The notes below the pieces were generated by a model. That model had not been told where the DNA came from, did not search any database, and saw only the letters and a list, made by a program, of their open reading frames with translations. This document shows, piece by piece, positions 1-8,182 of a DNA stretch of 64,000 nucleotides (its first letter is position 1; every line of letters starts with the position of its first letter). A program made the translations under genes and the position numbers. The stretch is from Rhodoferax koreense (GTDB lineage: Bacteria > Pseudomonadota > Gammaproteobacteria > Burkholderiales > Burkholderiaceae_C): the NCBI RefSeq assembly GCF_001955695.1, contig NZ_CP019236.1:5704001-5768000 (forward strand), given 5' to 3'.

Positions 1-122
1 TCTGGTCGGCCTCCGGCCTGCTCGGCGGCTTCCACGTGCGCGGCTTCGGTGCCGCGCTGCTCGGCTCGCTGATGTATTCGGCCCTGGGCGTGCTGATCGA
101 GTCGGCGCTCGGTCGCAAGTAA
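1..122 (+). CDS. Phage-holin-family (Phage_holin_4_2-like) small membrane protein, C-terminal end only
   Basis: About 39 codons remain before the TAA at 120-122; the start lies outside the window. The visible end is glycine- and leucine-rich with the pattern GGFHVRGFGAALLGSL, followed by a last hydrophobic segment and a short basic end. This closely resembles the C-terminus of the small four-helix membrane family named after phage holins, which is chromosomal and widespread in proteobacteria; its role there is unknown. There is no phage gene nearby, so a prophage is not implied. The call rests on this short tail. Confidence 0.55.
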   Translation, partial: WSASGLLGGFHVRGFGAALLGSLMYSALGVLIESALGRK

Positions 123-146
123 CGAACCGCCGGTCGACGGCGGCCT

Positions 147-1733
147 CTACAGCGGCTTTTCCTTGGCCTGTTCCTTGACGATGGCCTCCACCTCGCGCGT
201 GCGGGTGTCGATGATCGAGGCCTCGATGTGGTCGATCGGCCCGGCGCCGGGCGGGGGCTTGCGCACCAGGTCCTGCGCGGCCTTGAAGCGGTCGAGCGCG
301 GCCTGGTAGTCGAGCCGCGCCACCTGCATCTCGGCCTCGGCATGCACCGAGCGCAACAGCAGGCCCTGCGCCGCGTAGGCACTGGCCAGCAGTTGCCAGG
401 CCGTGCCGTCGCGCGGGTTCAGCGACACCCAGGTCTGCAGCCGTGTGGCCGCCTGCCGCGCCTGGCCGGTGCGCACCCGCAGCTGCGAGCCCAGGATCAA
501 TTCCGGGCGGCCGGGCGCATTGGCGTCGATGAACCCCGCCGTGGCGGCGAGATCGCCCGCGTTCCACTCCACCTCGGCGGCCAGCAGCTTCGCCAGCCGC
601 TGGGCCGGCGCGTCGCCCGCGGTCAGTGCGGTCAGCCGCGCCGCGAGCGCGCGCGCGGCGACGAAGTCACGCTGCTGCAGGCCCGCGGTCGCACCGGCGT
701 ACAACACGCCGACGCTGCGCGCATCGACCGGCACGGTGCCGCGGGCCATGGCCTGCGCGTCGGCCAGCCACGACCGCAGCACGTCGATGCCGGGGCGCGT
801 CAACACGCGGGCGCGTGCCGCCATCATGGCGTGCACCAGACCGGTCGGGATGTTGGGTGGTGCGGCCGCGGGCCGGGCATCCAGCACCTGGCGCGACTGC
901 ATGTCGGCGATGCGCTCGGTGGTCAGCGGATGGCTGCGCAGGTACGGGAAGGCGCCGTTGTCGTTGAGCCGCGAAGCCTGCTGCAGCTTTTCGAACATGC
1001 TCACGAAACCCTGGGGCGCGAAGCCGGCCTGGGTCATCACGCCGAAGCCGACGCGGTCGGCCTCGCGCTCCATGTCGCGCGAGAAATTCAGCCCGTTCTG
1101 CGCCACCGCGGCCTGGCCGCCGACGATCATGGCGTTGCCCGCGTCCGGATTCTTGCTTGCGGCCAGCGCGCCCAGGATCATCGCGCCGATGAGCCAGGGC
1201 ATCTGCTTGCCTTGCTGGGCCATCAACCGGGAGATGTGCCGCTGCGTCACGTGGCTCAGCTCGTGGGCCAGCACCGAGGCCAGTTCGTCCGGGCTGGTGA
1301 CCACGCCCACCAGCCCCAGGTTCAGGCCCAGGTAGCCACCGGGCAGCGCAAACGCATTGATGGTGCGGTCGCGGCCCATCATGATCTCCCAGGCGAACCG
1401 CTGGTCGAGCTCGGCCGACAGCTCGCCGCGCGCACGCGCCGCGTCGAGCAGGGCCTGCCAGATGGTCTGCACGTACTCGACCAGCACCGGGTCGTCGATG
1501 TAGTCCGGATCGCGGTAGATCTCGCGCGCGATGCGTTCGCCCAGGCGGCGCTCCGCCGCGCTCGTCATGTCGCTGCCGTCGCCGAGGGTGGGGAGCTGGG
1601 AGACCGAGGCCGGGGGGGCGGACGTCTGCGCCCGCGACGGCGCGGACGGCAGCACGAGGCTTGCTATGGACAACATAGCAACCCCCGCCCGCCGGTATTG
1701 CGCAAATGCCCCTTTTGACTTGAAGTTTTTCAC
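147..1733 (-). CDS. BepA/YfgC-like M48 metalloprotease with C-terminal TPR region
   Basis: Periplasmic zinc protease of the BepA (YfgC) type, which in relatives degrades or helps assemble outer-membrane proteins such as LptD. The zinc motif HELSH followed by VTQRH lies near residue 160, and a downstream EADRVGF supplies the third ligand. The C-terminal 200 residues are alanine-rich helical repeats, matching the TPR part of BepA. I chose the GTG start at 1733 because it gives a basic n-region, a hydrophobic core and an AxA-like cleavage site (PSRAQ). An ATG at 1676 gives a shorter signal peptide and a TTG at 1760 a longer one. The usual client, lptD, is also in this window at 52732-55128. Confidence 0.88.
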   Translation of the reverse strand: MKNFKSKGAFAQYRRAGVAMLSIASLVLPSAPSRAQTSAPPASVSQLPTLGDGSDMTSAAERRLGERIAREIYRDPDYIDDPVLVEYVQTIWQALLDAARARGELSAELDQRFAWEIMMGRDRTINAFALPGGYLGLNLGLVGVVTSPDELASVLAHELSHVTQRHISRLMAQQGKQMPWLIGAMILGALAASKNPDAGNAMIVGGQAAVAQNGLNFSRDMEREADRVGFGVMTQAGFAPQGFVSMFEKLQQASRLNDNGAFPYLRSHPLTTERIADMQSRQVLDARPAAAPPNIPTGLVHAMMAARARVLTRPGIDVLRSWLADAQAMARGTVPVDARSVGVLYAGATAGLQQRDFVAARALAARLTALTAGDAPAQRLAKLLAAEVEWNAGDLAATAGFIDANAPGRPELILGSQLRVRTGQARQAATRLQTWVSLNPRDGTAWQLLASAYAAQGLLLRSVHAEAEMQVARLDYQAALDRFKAAQDLVRKPPPGAGPIDHIEASIIDTRTREVEAIVKEQAKEKPL

Positions 1734-1861
1734 GATGGATACAGCCGAATGAAATGCCAATCCTGTTGCTGGAGACCCGAACCGTCGGTGCCGGACGCCA
1801 TCACCCTGATCGTATGATCGCCGAAGCCCGTAAATGTTCTGTCATCCAAATACACACCCCG

Positions 1862-2341
1862 ATGAGCTCCCTGACGCATTTTGACGCCCAAGGCCAGGCC
1901 CACATGGTCGACGTGGCCGGCAAAGCCCATACCCACCGCGTGGCCACCGCCACCGGCCGCATCGACATGCGTCCCGAAACCTTGGCGCTGATCCAGAGCG
2001 GCACGGCCAAAAAGGGCGACGTGCTGGGCATCGCGCGCATCGCCGGCATCCAGGCTGCGAAGAAAACGAGTGACCTGATTCCGCTGTGCCATCCGCTGGC
2101 GCTGACGCGGGTGGCTTTGGATTTTGCGATCGAGGAAAGCGCGGCCGTGCCATCCGTCGTCTGTACGGCCACGGTGGAAACCGTCGGCCCGACCGGGGTG
2201 GAGATGGAGGCGCTCACGGCGGTGCAGATCGCCTTGCTGACCATCTACGACATGTGCAAGGCCGTGGACCGCGGGATGACGATCACCGGCGTGCGCGTCA
2301 CCGAGAAGCACGGCGGCAAATCGGGAAGTTTTATGGCCTAG
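1862..2341 (+). CDS. moaC: Cyclic pyranopterin monophosphate synthase MoaC
   Basis: Second step of molybdenum-cofactor synthesis: it converts the cyclic GTP intermediate made by MoaA to cyclic pyranopterin monophosphate. The protein has 159 residues, the normal length for MoaC. It carries the family motifs MVDVAGK near the N-terminus, LIPLCHPL in the middle and [10 protein letters not shown] near the end. The ATG at 1862 aligns with the usual MoaC start; the frame is open to 1754, but those extra residues are not family-like. Its TAG stop lies in the CTAG that was duplicated by the adjacent IS element, so the reading frame is intact. No other moa genes are present. Confidence 0.95.
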   Translation: MSSLTHFDAQGQAHMVDVAGKAHTHRVATATGRIDMRPETLALIQSGTAKKGDVLGIARIAGIQAAKKTSDLIPLCHPLALTRVALDFAIEESAAVPSVVCTATVETVGPTGVEMEALTAVQIALLTIYDMCKAVDRGMTITGVRVTEKHGGKSGSFMA

Positions 2342-3288
2342 ATGTGAAGTGTCAAGAGGTTGTTTCGAGACATGGAGAGGCGAGAGATGGGTGCCACGAG
2401 ATCAATGCCGTGGTGCGGTCGGTGCCGGTTATAGAAATGAGTCCAAATTGGCAAGGCCGCACAGCGCTGTTGTGAGTTCTCGTACGTGTGGCCATAGGCC
2501 CACTCGCGCAGGGCAGATTGGATGAACCTCTCGGCCTTGCCGTTGGTCTGAGGGCGGTAGGCCCGTGTGAACTTCTGGGTGATGCCCAGTTCCAGGCACG
2601 CCTCAGCGAACAGCGCCGATCGGAACGACATGCCGTTGTCAGTGAGCACGCGTTGGATGGGTACGCGCAAGCCGGCGAAGTAGGCGACTGCGGCCCGCAG
2701 GAACGCCCCGGCACTGATCTTCGTCTCGTCGGGGTAGACCTGCGTGAAGGCCAGCCGGCCGTGGTCGTCCACGGCCACGAAGATGTATTCCCAGCCGACA
2801 TTGCGGGCGCGCTGGGTCCGGTCCCCGGTGATGCGGTGGCCGACCTGCTCGAAGCGCCCCAGCTTCTTGATGTCGATGTGCAGCAGCTCACCGGGGTTCT
2901 CGCGCTCGTACCGTTGCACAGGCTCGTTGAGCCGCAGATCGCTTAGCCGCGACAGCCCGGCTCGGCGCAGGACACGGCTGACCGTCGCCTTGGACACGCC
3001 CATGTACGAGGCGATATAGGCTTGCAGGCACAGCTTGCGGCGCAGCTTCACGATGGCCAGCGCGACATGCGGCTCGATGGCGCGCGGTGACTTCTCGGGA
3101 CGCGAGGACTTGTCCAGCAGACCATTGGCACTGTCTGCCAGGTAGCGAGCCAGCCATTTGCGTGCAGTCACGGCACTGACGCCATGCTTGGCGCCCGCAT
3201 CTGATGCGCTCATGCCACGTTTTGTGAGGTCTTGGACCATCTCCAAGCGACGCAGGTAGGTCAATCGGGCATTCTTATGAGTGTTCAT
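2338..3288 (-). CDS. IS481-family DDE transposase
   Basis: The protein has 316 residues. An N-terminal helix-turn-helix (about residues 10-60, with [20 protein letters not shown]) is followed by a second DNA-binding segment and an rve integrase core. The catalytic triad is visible as D139 (in LLHIDIKK), D217 (in LTDNG) and E253 (in GKAERF), giving the expected DD35E spacing. The frame runs through the terminal repeat and its TAG stop lies in the flanking target duplication rather than in the element. No frameshift or internal stop is seen. Confidence 0.95.
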   Translation of the reverse strand: MNTHKNARLTYLRRLEMVQDLTKRGMSASDAGAKHGVSAVTARKWLARYLADSANGLLDKSSRPEKSPRAIEPHVALAIVKLRRKLCLQAYIASYMGVSKATVSRVLRRAGLSRLSDLRLNEPVQRYERENPGELLHIDIKKLGRFEQVGHRITGDRTQRARNVGWEYIFVAVDDHGRLAFTQVYPDETKISAGAFLRAAVAYFAGLRVPIQRVLTDNGMSFRSALFAEACLELGITQKFTRAYRPQTNGKAERFIQSALREWAYGHTYENSQQRCAALPIWTHFYNRHRPHHGIDLVAPISRLSMSRNNLLTLHI

Positions 3289-3385
3289 TCGGTTTGGTAA
3301 TTTGAGTTGACTGGGGGTTTGGCGATTTCCAGTCTCTCAGAACCTCTCCGGGTGAACACCCGCAACAACCTATTGGAACTTCACA
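2343..3385. mobile_element. IS481-family insertion sequence, complete, with 6-bp target duplication CCTAGA
   Basis: The element is 1043 bp long. The left end begins TGTGAAGTGTCAAGAGGTTG and the right end, read inward on the other strand, begins TGTGAAGTTCCAATAGGTTG. About 20 of the first 25 positions match, including the outer TGTGAAGT and the internal AGGTTGTT. The direct repeat CCTAGA flanks it at 2337-2342 and 3386-3391. This fits IS481 itself as I know it: ends starting TGTGAAG, length near 1.05 kb and a 6-bp NCTAGN target. One transposase gene on the minus strand fills it and appears undamaged, so the copy may still be active. Confidence 0.93.
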
Positions 3386-3386
3386 C

Positions 3387-4919
3387 CTAGAACGGCAGCG
3401 GGTGCGTTGCCGCCCACCGGTCGTGCGCATCGGGAAATGCCGCGCGGAACCGCGCGAGGTTGATCCGGGCCTCGTCGTAGCGCTGCAGCAGCAGCGCGCT
3501 CTCGATCAGTTTCTCGACGACACGCGGTTCGGGCGAAAAGTGCAGCAGGTCTTCCGCCAGGGCATGCATGTGCTCGGCGTTCTGCGGGGTGAGCGGCGTG
3601 ATGGTGAGTTCGGCGAACTTCACCTGTTCGCTGAACAGCCAGGAATCGCGAATCTTCGCCAGCGTGTCGCCACGGTAGGCCTCGGCGCGGGATTCCGGCG
3701 GCAGGTAGATCTGGCTGATGCGGCGATAGTCCCAGCCGGTGTAGGCGCAGGCCGCTAGCAAAATTGAAGCAATCAGCGCACAGCTCCATTGCATCAAACG
3801 CCTCTTTTTCTCAGAAGCCGGCTCGGCGCTGCGCGGCCACAGCAGCACGATGCACAGGCCCACGGCCATCTGGAAAGGACCGTACCAAAGTGGGTATTCG
3901 AGCAGGCTGTGCAGGCCGATCAGCGCGAGCACCGCCCAGGCCAGCTGCCGCGTCGGATCGGTTTCCTGCCAAGGCCGCGCCCGCAGCACGAGCCAGGTCA
4001 ACAAGCCGCACACCGTCACCGCGACCGGAATCCCCAACTCCACGGCGAGGTGCAGCGGCAGGTTGTGCGCGTTGTCGAGGATGTCGCAGAAACGCGGGCC
4101 ATCGTATGGCGTGACGAAGTGGGCGTAATCGAGCTCGCCCCAGCCCCAGCCGAACCAGGGGCGCAGGCTGATGAGATGCAAGACGTTGCGCCAGAGCGTG
4201 ATTCGACTTGAGCAAATCGCGTCACCGGCCTGCATGCGAGCCCAGGCGCCGTGCGATAACGGGTCGAGCCCGATGGCCCACGGCAACACCCACAACGCAG
4301 CGGCGTAGGCCCCGCAGAACACCAGCAACAGGCGCCGCACCGCAGCCAGGCGCCAGCCGCCCCACCAGGCAACCAAGGCGATCAGCATCACAAGCTGCAG
4401 CAGCCCCGTGCGGGAGGATGAGGCCGCATTCCCCAGCGCCAGGACCACGGCCATCAACAAGGCCGCGCCGTAGGCATCGGCCTGCCGCGCCAGCGGGCGT
4501 GGCTGAACCGTCCACCACAACAGCGCCGCCAGTGCGATGTTGGTCAGCGTGGCGAACTGGTTGCGCTGGCGCAGGTTGGCGAAGGCTTCACCGGCTTCGG
4601 TGTAGTTGATCCAGGGGGCGAAAGCGGCGGAGGCCCCGGCGTATTGGATGAGGGCGATGAGGCTGCTGAGGAGGCCGGCGATGAGCCAGGCTTGGGCGGC
4701 ATATTCAGACGGACGGGAATATGCGCCACCATCGCCTTTGCTCGTGGCAAAAAGCGACGCGAAACGTACCAATAAAAGTCCGCTCGAGGCGAGTACTGCG
4801 ACGAGCCAAGGCAGCAAGGCGGAGGAGGGACCGGTGGTAAAAGGGAAGCACCAAGGCAGCACCACCAGCGCCCAAGCGACGCACAGGTGGGCCCTTGCAG
4901 TCGGAAAGCGTATGGACAT
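3387..4919 (-). CDS. Wzy/PglL-family O-antigen ligase-like membrane protein (second paralogue)
   Basis: A polytopic membrane protein of 510 residues with roughly ten hydrophobic segments, a large periplasmic loop and a soluble C-terminal part. It shows the Wzy_C signature SRTGLLQLVML and a conserved histidine (H285) in DNAHNLPLHLAVELG, as in O-oligosaccharyltransferases. It follows the pglL-like gene with a 17-bp gap and is probably co-transcribed. Its likely role is to transfer a lipid-linked glycan to pilin or another periplasmic acceptor. The N-terminus lacks the clear LPNHYLPW motif of its neighbour, so its substrate may differ. The TAG stop lies in the right-hand copy of the IS target duplication. 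Confidence 0.75.
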   Translation of the reverse strand: MSIRFPTARAHLCVAWALVVLPWCFPFTTGPSSALLPWLVAVLASSGLLLVRFASLFATSKGDGGAYSRPSEYAAQAWLIAGLLSSLIALIQYAGASAAFAPWINYTEAGEAFANLRQRNQFATLTNIALAALLWWTVQPRPLARQADAYGAALLMAVVLALGNAASSSRTGLLQLVMLIALVAWWGGWRLAAVRRLLLVFCGAYAAALWVLPWAIGLDPLSHGAWARMQAGDAICSSRITLWRNVLHLISLRPWFGWGWGELDYAHFVTPYDGPRFCDILDNAHNLPLHLAVELGIPVAVTVCGLLTWLVLRARPWQETDPTRQLAWAVLALIGLHSLLEYPLWYGPFQMAVGLCIVLLWPRSAEPASEKKRRLMQWSCALIASILLAACAYTGWDYRRISQIYLPPESRAEAYRGDTLAKIRDSWLFSEQVKFAELTITPLTPQNAEHMHALAEDLLHFSPEPRVVEKLIESALLLQRYDEARINLARFRAAFPDAHDRWAATHPLPF

Positions 4920-4936
4920 CGAAAGGGCGGAATCGT

Positions 4937-6706
4937 CTATTTAGAGGTCGGCCAAGGTACGGCGGCGATCAAAGGATTGTTGGCGGCATCCCGTGCCCAC
5001 ACCTGTTGGATCACCGCGCACTCCGCTGGGTCCGAAATTTTGCACACGGTCCGCAGCCATCTGGATGCGTCTGAGGCGCGGCCATTCAACGCCAGCGCTT
5101 TTGCAACTTTGTAAGAGCGGCCGCCCCCCGGATAAGCCGTGGCGACCTTGACCAATGCATCAAGCTGAGAGGTTGACATCCCCTCTTTAACGTCGTACCG
5201 CATGAAATTGATGTTTTCACTCAGTTGATCGAGCACGATCACATCGGGTGGTTGGCCGATTGGCAAGGTGCCAATACGAGCGTTTTCAAACCTGGCTTCA
5301 CGGTAACTGGATTCAACTCGAAAATAGTCGCGAATGACCACGGCGAGAAGCAAGGCTGCGATTGTCAATATGGCCAAAAAGCTCCAGCGCGGCGTTTCCC
5401 ACACACGCCCGCCCCCACGCTGGTTCAAAATGCCAGCCATTGCACCGGCCGGGAGCAGGAAATAGGCGTAATTCAACGGAAATTCGAGCATCGCGTGAAT
5501 ACCGACTGCACCCAGACACATCACCAGAATCGCGCTTCCTGCGTCTGAAACCTTGAGGAAGGTACGCACAGACCACCAAATCAGTGAAGCAGAAAAAAGA
5601 AGGCCAAGCGGCAAACCTAGCCACAGTGCAAAATCCAAAAATAGATTGTGGGAATGTCCAAATGTCGGATAAAGCGGAGGGAACGCCTCAGCCAGGCTCA
5701 ATTGCGCCCGCCCGACAGTCGTCCAGCCGTAGCCTAGCCAAGGATGCTCGGTCACTGCTCTGGAAAATAATTCCCAAGCGGCAAACCTGAGGTCGCCTTG
5801 GGGCCCTTGCCGAAAATACTCGCCTGAAGTTTCAAAACCTAAAAACTCTTGAAGCATGTGCAACAAGGGGTTGATGGTCCAGAAGCAAATAAACAGTCCG
5901 GTAGCGATCCATGGCAGACGCCTGCTGCGCCAAAGGTGCCTCCAGTACCAAGTACAGGCCACCAGAAAGCTCAGGCCGATCCAGGCGGTACGAGATTGCG
6001 TCAACGCAATGCCCATTAATAGAAACATGGCAAATGACAGAAAAGCGATGGCGCCAATGCGTCGTGTATGAACCGCCCATGCACCGCCGAGCAGACCCCA
6101 AAGCAGAAGCGTAGCCAACTGATTGGGCTGGCCAAGATTGGCATAAGGCCTGGCGCCGCTCAAACCCATCGTCCAGATATCGAAAATCCCGGTATCGATC
6201 AAACCGAGCCAGGTCTGGAGCTGTAAGGTGACCGAAACGATGGATGCGAGTCCGATGGCAAGGAGCAATCCATCGGCCAACTGGCCGGCTTGAGCCTGTT
6301 CCCAACGCTGCCCGAGCAGCAGCGCACCTAGCAAGCCAAGCAGATAGAGCGAAACGATCCAGGCCTGGCCCGCAAACAATACCAACCCTGCGAGGTGCTG
6401 AATTGCAGGGATGAAACAAGCCACAGCCACAACAACAGCACTTAGATGCCATTCCACAGGCTTCTTGAACCGCAGCAAAACGACTATTGCGGCCCCAAGG
6501 AATGCAAGGCCGCTCCACGCATCCGTGTGGAATGCTGTCCACGGCAGGTAGTGATTCGGCAGGAGCCAGGAGCAGGAAAGCGTCGTGGCCCATACAGTGA
6601 GCCAGAAACTCGACATCGGAGGCGTGGGCGACAGCGATCCGCGTGCTCGTAGGCCATGGATCGACTTGACGTCTGGCCCTGGCGCGTTAATCCTGAATGA
6701 CCGCAT
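4937..6706 (-). CDS. PglL-type O-oligosaccharyltransferase (pilin glycosylation ligase)
   Basis: A multi-spanning inner-membrane protein that in this family transfers preassembled lipid-linked oligosaccharides to serine or threonine of pilin in the periplasm. The PglL_A-type N-terminal motif LPNHYLPWTAFHTDAWSG is clear. The Wzy_C core has QSRTAWIGL, and GHSHNLFLDFALWLGLP carries the likely catalytic histidine (H353). The frame gives 589 residues from 6706; an ATG at 6616 gives 559 residues and starts nearer the PglL domain. Neither start has a good Shine-Dalgarno sequence. The gene lies directly downstream of pilA, past a hairpin terminator, so expression may come from read-through. Base composition is lower in GC than the flanks. 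Confidence 0.82.
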   Translation of the reverse strand: MRSFRINAPGPDVKSIHGLRARGSLSPTPPMSSFWLTVWATTLSCSWLLPNHYLPWTAFHTDAWSGLAFLGAAIVVLLRFKKPVEWHLSAVVVAVACFIPAIQHLAGLVLFAGQAWIVSLYLLGLLGALLLGQRWEQAQAGQLADGLLLAIGLASIVSVTLQLQTWLGLIDTGIFDIWTMGLSGARPYANLGQPNQLATLLLWGLLGGAWAVHTRRIGAIAFLSFAMFLLMGIALTQSRTAWIGLSFLVACTWYWRHLWRSRRLPWIATGLFICFWTINPLLHMLQEFLGFETSGEYFRQGPQGDLRFAAWELFSRAVTEHPWLGYGWTTVGRAQLSLAEAFPPLYPTFGHSHNLFLDFALWLGLPLGLLFSASLIWWSVRTFLKVSDAGSAILVMCLGAVGIHAMLEFPLNYAYFLLPAGAMAGILNQRGGGRVWETPRWSFLAILTIAALLLAVVIRDYFRVESSYREARFENARIGTLPIGQPPDVIVLDQLSENINFMRYDVKEGMSTSQLDALVKVATAYPGGGRSYKVAKALALNGRASDASRWLRTVCKISDPAECAVIQQVWARDAANNPLIAAVPWPTSK

Positions 6707-6743
6707 CGTTGATCAGTTAAAAATACAAACGCAGGGGAATAAA

Positions 6744-6765
6744 AAAAGGCCCATAAGGGCCTTTT
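6744..6765 (-). terminator. Rho-independent terminator after pilA
   Basis: A 9-bp stem (AAAAGGCCC / GGGCCTTTT) with a 4-base loop. Read on the minus strand it is followed by a run of T. It sits between the pilin stop and the pglL start, so it should make pilA mRNA far more abundant than the ligase mRNA. Confidence 0.85.
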
Positions 6766-6781
6766 CTCAAACTACAAAAAA

Positions 6782-7381
<600 letters not shown>

Positions 7382-8173
7382 TCACACGATAAAAATCTGC
7401 CCGGCATTCAGCCACCGAATGTCACGCGTGGCCAGGAGTTCTGCGGGCCGCGTCACATCGAATTCAGCGATCTCGGCCATGATGAGTTCGGTTTCCGACG
7501 GCTTGGTGTGCGTGATGTAGATCGGGAAGGATTTGCCGTCGGCGATGCCCTCGAGTTCGTCGGCCAGGACGCCGGGTGAAAGATGCAAGCTGCGGTGGGC
7601 AAGCTCTTTTTCGCGGTTGCTGAAGGCGGTTTCGATCACGAGCATGGCCACATCGAGCTGGTTGAAGCGGCTCCAGAACGCCGCGTTGCGTTCGGTGTCG
7701 CCGGTGAAGACCCAGCACGGGCCGCCGCCCGAGACGGCGTAGCCGAGCGCCGGCACGGTGTGCACCGCCGGCAAGGCTTCAACGCTTTTGCCGTTGATGT
7801 CAAGGATCTCCCCGCACGCGATTTCATTGAAACGAATGAAGGGCGCGGCGGGCGTGGGAATGACGCTGAAATCCGGCCAGATCACGTTGTTGAAGATGTG
7901 TTGCTTGAGCGCGGCGATCGTGCCGGCGAGGGCATAGATCTGCAGGGGGGTCTGGCGCTGCGCGGCGATGGCGTCCACCATCAGCGGGAGTGCGGCGACG
8001 TGGTCGAGGTGGGAATGGGTAAGAAAGACGTGGTCGATGTCGCGCATTTCTTCCAGCGTGAGATCCCCCACCCCGGTGCCTGCGTCGATCAGCATGTCGG
8101 CGTCCAGCAGGAACGAGGTGGTGCGGCAATCCTTGGCGATGGCGCCGGAACACCCCAACACGCGCACTTTCAT
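7382..8173 (-). CDS. Metallo-beta-lactamase-fold cyclic-nucleotide phosphodiesterase (class II-like)
   Basis: A cytoplasmic MBL-fold hydrolase of 263 residues. The metal motif THSHLDHV lies near residue 54; later ligands are H in AVHTVPALGY, D in VFTGDTE and H in YITHTKP. The fold and length match class II cyclic-nucleotide phosphodiesterases (CpdP/PDE1 type) and the RNase Z-like group. It starts 9 bp after the adenylate cyclase gene on the same strand, so a role in removing the cyclase product is the simplest reading. There is no signal peptide. Confidence 0.75.
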   Translation of the reverse strand: MKVRVLGCSGAIAKDCRTTSFLLDADMLIDAGTGVGDLTLEEMRDIDHVFLTHSHLDHVAALPLMVDAIAAQRQTPLQIYALAGTIAALKQHIFNNVIWPDFSVIPTPAAPFIRFNEIACGEILDINGKSVEALPAVHTVPALGYAVSGGGPCWVFTGDTERNAAFWSRFNQLDVAMLVIETAFSNREKELAHRSLHLSPGVLADELEGIADGKSFPIYITHTKPSETELIMAEIAEFDVTRPAELLATRDIRWLNAGQIFIV

Positions 8174-8182
8174 GGGCGTCCT

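Noticed and set aside
1..122. Prophage edge because of the holin-like gene
   Set aside because: This holin-named family is chromosomal in many bacteria and no phage structural, integrase or lysis genes are present.
2338..3391. IS insertion as a disrupted moaC or ligase pseudogene
   Set aside because: Both flanking genes end at intact TAG codons in the duplicated CCTAGA; neither loses a residue.
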